Assembly: GCF_907164915.1 (NCBI RefSeq)
Contig: NC_061863.1
Coordinates: 45,419,382 to 45,483,381, forward strand
Direction: 5' to 3'
DNA length: 64,000 bases
Origin: Impatiens glandulifera
Taxonomy: Eukaryota; Streptophyta; Magnoliopsida; Ericales; Balsaminaceae
Both the position numbers and the translations under genes were made by a program. Positions 45,800-64,000 of this stretch are shown one piece after another. Positions within the stretch are counted from its first letter, which is position 1. Each line of letters begins with the position of its first letter. The notes beneath the pieces were generated by a model that made no database searches, was not told the origin of the DNA, and worked only from the letters and a program-made list of their open reading frames with translations.

Positions 45800-47080
45800 A
45801 TGACGAAGAGATCGGATGAAAGTTCAAAGGTCGTGGATGAAGTAGAGAACCTTCCCCACGGGACCGGAGAAGATGGTAGGATCTCTCGCAAGGTTCAAAC
45901 GGGAGGATCCAAAGCTACTAAAGAAAGAGAGAGATCAAGGGACGCTATCGTTGACATTATCGTCAGGCTGGAGATGGTAGAACTCACAATGGCGTATGGA
46001 CAAGATAATGTTGGGGACCTAGAGGAACGCATTGCCGAGCTTGAGAAGGAGAGAGACGAGCTCCGAGAAGGAATGCAAGGTGCCTTAAACGAAGGCTTGT
46101 CAAAATGTCAAGAGCAAGCTCAGATCGTGGAGCAAACCCTTATTGGTGAAATCAATACCTTGACCGAGAAACTCGAGGTAATGTCATCTAAACTACAAGC
46201 CACCGAAGAGGATGTGGTGTTACTCAAGAAGGCGGTTGCGCAAGAGTGCGGACGTGCGCCTGTTGGAGTCCCCAATCCGACAAGGATAGATGTTCCAAGA
46301 CCTAAAGCGTATTTAGGCGAGAGGAATGCGAAGGAGATTGATAACTTCTTATGGGGTCTGGACCAGTACTTCAAAGCACTCGTCCTGGTAGAAGAGGCGA
46401 GGAAGATAGATACTGCCACGACATACTTAGAAGACACCGCTGTTGTTGTGGAGGCGAAGGAGTAGCGACATAGAAAGAGGTACGTGTTCTATTAACACTT
46501 GGACCAAATTTAAGGAAGAACTCAAGAGGCAGTTTATCCTGAAAATGCTATTCGAGAGGCAAGAGCCAAGTTGCGGCGACTCTCACATACGGGGAGTATC
46601 AAGGAGTACGTCAAGGAATTCATTGCCACTCTCCTTGAGATCCCCAACTACTCGGACGAAGAAGCTTTGTTTGCCTTCACCGATGGTCTACAAATGTGGG
46701 ATAAACTAGAGTTAGAACGGCGTGGCGTCCAAGATCTAAACACCGCCATTGCTGTGGCTGAATCTCTAGTTGAAATGCGAAGACAAGACAACACAAAATC
46801 GACCCACGATAGGAGCGACAAGGGGAAGAACGGTAGAGATCGTTTTCACAATAGGGAAGCTCCATCTAAGTTCACCAAACCCAATAGTGGAGATCAGGAC
46901 GAGAAAAGTGGGGAGAGACCCCGGATAAAATGCTTCTTTTGCGATGGACCGCATAAAGCAAGAGAATGCCCCACGAAAAACAAACTATCTGCATTACTGG
47001 AGGAGCAGGAACGCCTTCATGAAGAGGCGCGATTGGGGTCGCTACATCTTCTCAGTTTTATCAAAGCCAAGTTTGAATAA
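45800..47080 (+). pseudogene. gag: Broken gag region of the chromovirus
   Basis: The reading frame starts at ATG 45800, shortly after the primer site, and encodes a charged, coiled-coil N-terminal part. A one-base frameshift near 46440 moves it to another frame (through TWTKFKEELKRQF), and a second near 46535 returns it, so the frame otherwise stops at 46465. The rest carries capsid-like sequence (LRRLSHTGSIKEYVKEF, ELERRGVQDLNTA) and a zinc knuckle CFFCDGPHKAREC, which packages RNA in working elements. TAA at 47078-47080 interrupts the frame before protease. Downstream pol lies in the same frame, so the intact ancestor likely had one gag-pol polyprotein. Confidence 0.9.
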
Positions 47081-50000
47081 CCGAAGTCCGCGAAGAAGGG
47101 ACGATTGTTCGTGGAAACTAAAGTGGGAAACCACACGGTTAAAGCTTTATTGGACACGGGAGCCAACAGTAACTTCCTAGAGGTAAAAGAGGCGGGAAGA
47201 TTGGGGATTGATTACACCAAAGAGAAGGGGTGGCTGAAAGCGGTCAATTCGGCACCAAGTGCGACATATGGCGTTGCTCGTGATGTAAGGGTCAACTTGG
47301 GAGAATGGACTGGAGTCTTAGATTTTTCCATTGTTGACATGGACGATCACAAAATGGTCCTTGGCATAGAGTTTCTAGACAAGGTAAATGCTTTCCCACT
47401 TCCTTTTGCAAATACTATGTGCATTCTAGAGCAAGGCAATACTTGCATGATTCCTTTAACAAGGGAAGGCAAGATAGAAGCTAGACAGCTTTTTGCCATG
47501 CAACTCTCAAAAGGCATGAAGAAAGCCCGTCCAACCTTCCTTGTTAGCCTGAAGGAAGATGAGAAAAGCGTGTCCCAATAGAAGACACCTCTAGAAGTCA
47601 CGAAAGTTCTAGAGAGGTTTCAAGATGTAATGCCCGCTGAGTTGCCAAAGAAACTCCCTCCGAAGAGAGAGGTGGATCACAAAATAGAGTTAGCCGAAGG
47701 TACTAAACCACCAGCAGCGGTCCCTTATCGCATGGCACCTCCCGAATTGGAGGAGCTGAGGAAGCAATTAAAGGAACTTTTGGACGCGGGCTATATCAAG
47801 CCGTCCAAAGCACCTTATGGAGCACCGGTACTTTTCCAAAAGAAGCAGGATGGGTCGCTTCGAATGTGCATTGATTACCGAGCTCTCAACAAGTTGACGA
47901 TAAAGAACAAGTACCCTATCCCGTTGATTTCTGACTTGTTCGACCAACTTGGTGATGCGAAGTGGTTCACAAAATTGGATCTACGGTCGGGGTACTACCA
48001 AGTAAGAATAGCGGAGGGAGACGAGCCCAAAACCGCATGTGTTACGAGGTATGGATCTTTTGAGTTCTTAGTTATGCCTTTTGGTTTGACGAATGCTCCT
48101 GCTACATTCTGTACCTTGATGAATCGATTCTTCCAACCTTTCCTGGACAAGTTCGTTGTGGTGTATCTAGACGATATTGTCATATATAGCAGAAAATTGG
48201 AGGATCATCTACAACACCTGCAACAAGTTTTTCAGGTATTAAGGGAAAATGAGTTGTTCGTCAAGAAAGAGAAGTGTGAATTCGCAAGGTCAGAAGTGAT
48301 GTTCTTGGGGCATATTGTGGGAATGGGCCAACTCCGGATGGACAAGGCCAAGGTGTGAGCCATTGAAGAGTGGAAACCACCAAGGAGGGTTACTGAGCTG
48401 CGATCTTTCCTCGGCCTTATCAATTACTATCGGAAGTTTATAAAGGGGTACTCATCGATCGCATCCCCATTGACGGACCTATTAAAAAAGAATAAGTCGT
48501 GGAATTGGGATACGAGTTGCAACGAGGCATTTGAGAAGCTGAAACAGGCAGCGATGGAGGAACCCGTGTTGGTACTACCAAACAACACCATGGCTTACGA
48601 AATCCACACAGATGCCTCAGATTTTGCCCTTGGTGGAGTGTTGATGCAAGAAGGACACCCCGTCGCCCATGAGAGTCGCAAGCTCAATGATGCGGAACGT
48701 CGGTACACCGTCCAAGAAAAGGAGATGACTGCGGTTGTCCATTGCTTGCGAACATGGAGACACTTCTTGTTGGGGGCTAAGTTCGTCGTGAAGACCGACA
48801 ATGTGGCAACAAGCTATTTCCTCACTCAAAAGAAGTTGACTCCAAAACAAGCAAGGTGGCAAGATTTTCTCGCAGAGTTCGACTTCATTATGGAGTATAA
48901 ACCGGGAAAAGCCAACTTGGTAGAAGACGCCCTGAGTAGGAAGGCAGAGTTAGCCGCAATCACAAGTGCTAATTTTCCTTTAGTAGATCAAATCAAGGAA
49001 GGAATTGAGCACGACCCACAAGCCAAGAGTTTAAAAGAATTGGCAGAGAAAGGGAAGACTCGCCAATTTTGGATAAGAGATGAAATACTCATTACCAAAG
49101 GAGATAGAATCTATGTACCAAGGTGGGAAGGATTAAGGAAAGCCATTCTAAAGGAGTGTCATGACTCAAGATGGGCTGGACATCCAGGAACACATCGTAC
49201 ATTGGCGCTAGTAGAACGTGGGTATTATTGGCCTCAGATGAGAGACGACATTGAAGTCTATGTTAAAACTTGTCTTGTGTGTCAACAAGATAAGGTGGAT
49301 CAACACAAGACTACGGGATTGCTAGAGCCATTGCCAACCCCGGAGAGACCTTGGGAAAGCATTTCCATGGACTTCATCACTTGCCTACCCAAGTCTGATG
49401 GGTGTAGCAACATAATGGTTGTGGTGGATCGATTTAGCAAATACGGAGTGTTCATCCCCATGACGACAAAGTTCACGGCTGAAGATGAAGCTCGATCATT
49501 TTTCAAGTATGTGATGAAATATTGGGGCATTCCAAAATCCATTGTGAGCGACCGAGATACTCGCTTCACTGGAAGGTTTTGGATGGAGTTGTTCAAGCTT
49601 ATGGGATCCGAACTCAACTTCTCAACTAGCTTTCACCCGCAAACCGACGGACAAACAGAAAGGGTGAACGCCTTACTTGAGTTGTTCTTAAGGCACTATA
49701 TGAGCGCTAGCCAAAAAGACTGGACAAAATTGCTTGACATAGCCCAATTTTCATATAATCTGTAAAAAAGTGAATCAACAGGGGGAAGTCCCTTTGAGAT
49801 AGCTACAGGTCAACAACCCTTAACTCCACACACTTTGGCGATGGGATACAAAGGCCCAAGTCCTACGGCCTTTAAGTTCGCCAAAGGATGGCATGAGGAA
49901 GCTGACATAGTACGAGCCCACCTCGCCAAGGCCGCCAAAAGAATGAAGAAATGGGCGGACAAGAAGAGAAGGCACTTGGAGTTCGAAGAAGGAGACCAAG

Positions 50001-50449
50001 TGATGGTAAAACTCCTCCTCCATCAAGGGAGACGCTTTTTGCAAGTTCACAATGGACTGGTGAGGCGGTATGAAGGCCCTTTCATCGTGGAGAAACGGAT
50101 TGGAAAGTTGGCCTATCGCTTAAAATTACCGACACATCTGGAGATGCACCCCGTATTCCACGTAAGTTTATTAAAACTTTATCATGAAGATAAAGAAGAT
50201 CCAAGTAGAGGGGAATCAAAACGAGCTCTCACGGCAATCAATACCGTACCCGAGAAAGAAGCCGAAGAGATATTGGCACATCGGGTCATACCGAGGAGGG
50301 GTACCCACCCAAGTTATGTCGAATACTTCGTGAAGTGGAAGGGACTACCGGAAAGTGAAGCCAGTTGGGAACACGAATTAGTACTATGGAACTTCAAAGA
50401 CATCATTCGTAGCTATAAGGAGGACGCGACGAGGACGTCGCCAGATTGA
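47081..50449 (+). pseudogene. pol: Broken pol region (PR-RT-RNaseH-IN-chromodomain)
   Basis: One frame contains, in order, protease with DTGA (about 47150), reverse transcriptase (47630-48355) with YLDDIVIYS (about 48164-48190), RNase H with [11 protein letters not shown] (about 48605), and integrase with a CLVCQQDK zinc-finger end and catalytic blocks SMDFI, VSDRD and TDGQTERVN (49260-49670). A C-terminal chromodomain follows (about 50255-50405, YVEYFVKWKGLPESEASWE), which in chromoviruses directs integration to particular chromatin. In-frame stops interrupt it at 47579-47581 (TAG), 48356-48358 (TGA) and 49763-49765 (TAA). The natural end is TGA 50447-50449. No frameshift was seen within pol. 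Confidence 0.95.
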
Positions 50450-50460
50450 GTGGGGGAGAA
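50447..50460 (+). other. Polypurine tract
   Basis: TGAGTGGGGGAGAA lies immediately before the 3' LTR, the usual plus-strand primer of LTR elements. Confidence 0.85.
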
Positions 50461-50855
50461 TGTCATGGCTCCCTTGACCAGCTAACCCAAGAGGCTTAAT
50501 CACCCTTGAAGGCCCAACCCAAAGAACATTCTAGAAAGCCTTGTGAGTCATTTAATGTAGTGGTTGGTTATTAGGGTGGTAGTTGGATAGTAACTCATTA
50601 TTGTGGTGGTTGGCTAGCACACCATTAATGAGGTAGTTGAGTAATTAATGTAGTAGTTGAGATTAACACTATAAATACCTTTGAGGTATACCTTTGTAAA
50701 ACATCAAGTATTTTATCAATATAATTACTTTCTCTCTCTAAAAGTTCTTGTGTTTATTCAAGTGTTGCATTGAGAAATGCTGACTAGTTATTGATCTTAC
50801 GAAGATAATAACTAGTGCCGCACGGTTCGTTGGAGAAAAAACCAAGCCCGTGACA
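50461..50855 (+). repeat. 3' LTR, 395 bp
   Basis: Same length and ends as the 5' LTR. It differs by about six base changes and two compensating one-base indels near the right end. Confidence 0.97.
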
Positions 50856-50859
50856 ATTT

Positions 50860-51235
50860 GCATAGGTGATTGAGTTCGTAATTTTATTTATTTATTTTTA
50901 ATAAAAAGTTTCCAAATTGATAGGGTCAATTAGTTTTTAACATTATATTTTTCTAATTTAAAATGTTTTTAAATGAAAATTGAATATTTATTTTTAGTTT
51001 CTTATATAAACTATATAATAAGTTAAATAGAACTATTTCTCTTAAAAAAAAAAAAAATCTAGTCTCATTTGTATTTATTTGAATTAAACAATTAAGCTAA
51101 TGCCCAAAGAAGGAAAATAGATTGCAATCAATCTTGTTATTATTAATTACAATGAATACAGAGAGAAGTAAGGAGCTAGCTAGCTAGGTCTAATTATTGA
51201 TGATGGGAAGATTGAAATTGAAATAGAATTGGATG
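50860..51235. other. Intergenic DNA and probable 3' UTR of the YIP4-like gene
   Basis: AT-rich with no gene. The part nearest 51240 is expected to be the 3' UTR of the minus-strand gene that follows. An A run lies at about 51045-51057. Confidence 0.5.
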
Positions 51236-51241
51236 AATCAA

Positions 51242-52120
51242 TCAATCGATTGCAATGATGAGAGAAGCGACGGAAACGTACATGAGAACGACGGGATAGA
51301 GAGCGAGAGCTTTCCTTCTTGGATGAAGAGCTGTACTCATGAATGGATATGCAGCCCAACAGCTCCAACCTAATGTTACAATCACCACTATCAACTTCAT
51401 CATCACATTGTCTTTCAACATACAGATCAAAGCACCAACATCCAATGGGAATAGACAGTATCCAAGCAGAGATAAACTCTGAAAGAATATGATCCTTCCT
51501 CCCAGAAGAAGTACATTTGCCGTCAATATCACTGCACCAATTGCAAGCAATGCAAAAGCAACTGCAAATACCTCAGACTGATGCAGCAATACAATAATAA
51601 TACAAATCAATTCTCATTCATTCATTCTATATGTAAAATTCAATTCTCTCACCTTCTTGATCGATGCAGACCATGACAAAATCAGTCCGAGTAACACAAT
51701 AAAGAAGAACGGTCCCCAAAGATCCCAATCTCTCAATGCCTTTCCTGGATCTTCCCTAAATGGATTCGGAAATACAACTAGTTTCAAATTGCTCACAATC
51801 CTTGTCAGATCTCTCATCAGCGTATCCCAAACCGGCTCCGTCAACGTGTTCGGCTGTAGATCGTTTCCAAATGATCTAGGCGGAGGAGGTGGCGGTGGAG
51901 ATGGAACCGCTGTCAGATTGGCCTTCTGCTGCTGATGATGATTCTGAGGAGGAGGAATGAATGGAGAAGAGGAAACAGGGATGGATGCTCGTTGTTGAGG
52001 ACTAGTTGGCCGAGCAGGGAGCACGGTTGCCGGACTCGAATGCATGAGATTCTCAATCTCGTCGATGTCCGATTGCGAAGAATGGTGGAGAGGTCTTACA
52101 TCGCCGTGCTGCTGCGACAT
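51242..52120 (-). CDS. YIP4: YIP4/YIPF6-like Golgi membrane protein, 267 aa, two exons
   Basis: Exons 51653-52120 and 51242-51577 join in frame (GT-AG intron, 75 bp). Residues 1-130 are a cytosolic, Pro/Gln/Ser-rich N-terminus with seven consecutive prolines (75-81), ending in the family's [14 protein letters not shown] block (92-105). Five membrane segments follow (about 135-152, 158-182, 185-209, 216-233 and 247-266), with GYCLFPLD (195-202) typical of the YIPF6 branch. Yip proteins act at the Golgi/trans-Golgi network in vesicle trafficking with Rab GTPases; Arabidopsis YIP4a/b form a complex with ECHIDNA needed for post-Golgi secretion to the cell wall. Length fits the family (about 280). 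AUG3 lies upstream on the same strand, so this gene's promoter must sit in the roughly 460 bp between them. Confidence 0.93.
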
Positions 52121-52581
52121 CTTTTCCGGCAGAAGAAGGTGAAGAAATCTTAAGAGAAATGCCGCCGGAGGTGACTATTAGTGGAGAGAGAGATGAAACT
52201 GAAATATTCTTCATCTTAACAGAAAAGTAGTTAGTTAGTTAGTTAGCCTTGTAATAAAATACATATCAGTCCCTGATCTTCATAAATATGTTTATATAAC
52301 CCTCTCTATTTTCATAATATTCATAACAGGACTCATTTTTTATTTATTTAATAATTTCCAAAAGCTGACATAAAAACATAGCAATTTCATATTAACCAAC
52401 CAACCAATATTGTCTTGCAAATGACAATAATATACTTTCACAAATCAATAATAATACATATGGCATATAAAAAAAGTCTTACTTTAATATGACTAACAAA
52501 TATTCTCTTTGATTGATTACTTTTACATTTGAAAAGGAAAACCCAAAATGCACCACCATCCAGTATGAATGAATTTTCGAA
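52121..52581 (-). promoter_or_regulatory. Intergenic spacer: YIP4-like promoter and AUG3 3' end
   Basis: The 461 bases between the AUG3 stop and the YIP4-like start must hold the AUG3 3' UTR and the YIP4-like promoter and leader. A (TTAG)n run (about 52229-52243) and GA-rich sequence lie near the YIP4-like start. No TATA box stands out. Confidence 0.5.
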
Positions 52582-62585
<10,004 letters not shown>

Positions 62586-62950
62586 TCTTGTTGTAAGTTC
62601 TCTGAAAATGTAAGATAAACAACATTAGGAAACTAATTCAGTACCAGAGTAAGCAATCAGCGTAGTTTGGGAGAAAATTCAGCTCACTGCCTACCGTTTC
62701 AGAAATGGATAATGATTGTTCGGAATTTGGAAAGTAATACTGGACAGAAAGGTTATTCTATGTCATCAGTGGCAAATGAAAGAAGAATTGGAAGTTATTA
62801 GTCGTCGAAACACGCATTTGACGGTGCTTGTAGGTGATGAAGGAAGAGGAATCAAGTGAAGATTGATACCGCCGTGGGCTGCCGGAGAAAATATGAACAG
62901 TTGGAGAATAATGGCCGGCCGATCGGAGAAGAAGAAGAAACCCCCCGATG
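62586..62950 (-). promoter_or_regulatory. AUG3 leader with a 5' UTR intron, and promoter
   Basis: Upstream of the ATG a short leader piece (62586-62601) is preceded by an AG acceptor, and a GTAGG donor lies at 62693-62694, suggesting a 93-bp intron in the 5' UTR (62602-62694). Further upstream, GC-richer sequence with CCGCCG and GGCCGGCC motifs (62860-62930) is probably the promoter and transcription start. Confidence 0.55.
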
Positions 62951-62999
62951 ATAGTGAAGGACGAATATCAGATTAAGAAATGGTAACGGACTTTAACTG

Positions 63000-64000
63000 G
63001 GCTAGTCTAGAAACTTAACGACGTTAAGTCAAATTTGAATTTGTTTTCACATTCTTTTTAACAAATTACTTTTTTTCTAAAAAATAAAAATTAATTAAGT
63101 AAACAACAAAGATGTTATTCAGATCCATTTATTTAAAGATATTTAAATTTGTCCACTGAAAATCGAATTGAATTATTTTGTTTGGGACGGTTTTTTTTCG
63201 AAATCGAATGGGGATGGTATTTGTGTCTCCGTTTCGACCCATTCCAATCTCACTTCAATTATGCTTCAATTATGCTCTGAACACTATAAACATAATTAAA
63301 TATATTAAATTATCAATATATTTATTTATTTACTATATTTTATAAAAGTGATAAGTTTTGTCTTTATAATAATATAAAATTTTAATATATTATATTAAAA
63401 AATTCATTTATATAATATTATTTTATAATATTTTTATTTTTAATATTTTATTAACGGTGCCCCGCGGGAATTCCACAAAACTGAATAAAACCGAACGGGA
63501 CAAAAATGGTATAAAAAAATCTTCTAACTAAAAAAACAGGAACCATCCTTATATCCATTTCAGTAGTCTATTAGTTTTTATAGTTTTTGATTTTTTATGA
63601 CATTATCTTAATTTTATTATACTAAAATCACTCTTATTTTTCATAAAAGATTAAAAAAAAAAAAAAAAACCGAAGGAACATAATCATTTTAAAAGATTAC
63701 ATTTCCGTTACCCATAGAGGACTTTATTTGAAAATGAAGCATAAAAAAAGTAAAATAAAGTCTGGCCCATAATCCACATGCTAAGTCAAAGAAATCATTT
63801 TGAATAAACAATTTTAACATAATCTAATGAATATTTTACAAAAGGAAATTGTACCAACTGACTATTTATTTTATAAAGAATTAATTAAAATAGGATATTT
63901 ATATAAAAAATAATAATTTAAAAATAACATCTAAATAATTTAGATGTTTAATAGTATATTTTTTTAAAAATAAATACATAATTAAAATGATAAAAATCAA
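63000..64000. other. AT-rich right-edge intergenic DNA
   Basis: No gene was seen. A segment from about 63180 to 63520 carries GGGACGG...CGAATGGGGATGG on one side and CCCCGCGGGAATTCC...CGAACGGGAC on the other, possibly a decayed hAT-like element, but I could not define its ends. An A run lies at about 63652-63669. Confidence 0.4.

Larger units (their letters stand above)
45387..50855 (+). mobile_element. Chromovirus-type Ty3/gypsy LTR retrotransposon, 5.47 kb
   Basis: A complete structure: two 395-bp LTRs starting TGTCA and ending TGACA, a primer-binding site complementary to initiator tRNA-Met, gag, then protease, reverse transcriptase, RNase H, integrase and a chromodomain in that order, and a purine-rich tract before the 3' LTR. 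The flanks share ATTT (45383-45386 and 50856-50859), a short target duplication; five bases would be usual. The LTRs differ at about six substitutions and two one-base indels, so the insertion is recent. The coding region is broken, so the element is non-autonomous. Confidence 0.96.

Overview
This is nuclear DNA from a flowering plant, most likely a eudicot. It is very AT-rich, its genes have GT-AG introns, it carries many plant DNA transposons and two Ty3/gypsy-type elements, and it holds a short piece of plastid ndhA. I cannot name the species.

Only four genes are well supported, all on the minus strand. (1) 9279-10859: an intronless AAA-ATPase of the plant AATP1/BCS1-like family. (2) 37656-39641: a seven-exon gene for a 226-residue plant protein of unknown function. 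(3) 51242-52120: a two-exon YIP4/YIPF6-type Golgi membrane protein. (4) 52582-62585: an 18-exon AUGMIN subunit 3 (AUG3/HAUS3) gene for a 614-residue protein. Genes 3 and 4 lie in tandem about 460 bp apart and together serve secretory trafficking and microtubule nucleation. A possible fifth gene, on the minus strand near 1-1440, is weak.

The rest is mostly transposon-derived. A decayed CACTA (En/Spm) element spans about 19278-27624. It keeps TNP2-like and TNPA/PTTA-like pseudogenes, and a non-autonomous hAT element with perfect 8-bp target duplications sits inside it. A decayed gypsy element (about 29590-32800, minus) lies between two arms of a roughly 470-bp inverted repeat (29101-29572 and 33275-34322). 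The right arm is split by another hAT element, and the left arm preserves the empty site.

From 40307 to 50855 lies a dense transposon island. It holds two small Mutator-like elements, one carrying a nested hAT, and a 3.3-kb Mutator-like element with about 870-bp terminal inverted repeats. Each of those repeats contains a tRNA-Phe-derived sequence, and the interior holds a captured pectinesterase fragment that still has an intron. Beside it is a young chromovirus LTR retrotransposon with 395-bp LTRs about 98% identical, whose gag-pol is broken by frameshifts and stop codons.

The long AT-rich intervals (1.7-8.8, 11-19.2, 27.6-29.1, 34.3-37.6 and 63-64 kb) hold only MITE remnants, microsatellites and short tandem duplications. 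The strongest candidate for something unusual is the Mutator-like element at 42071-45328 with its tRNA-bearing ends and captured pectinesterase exons.
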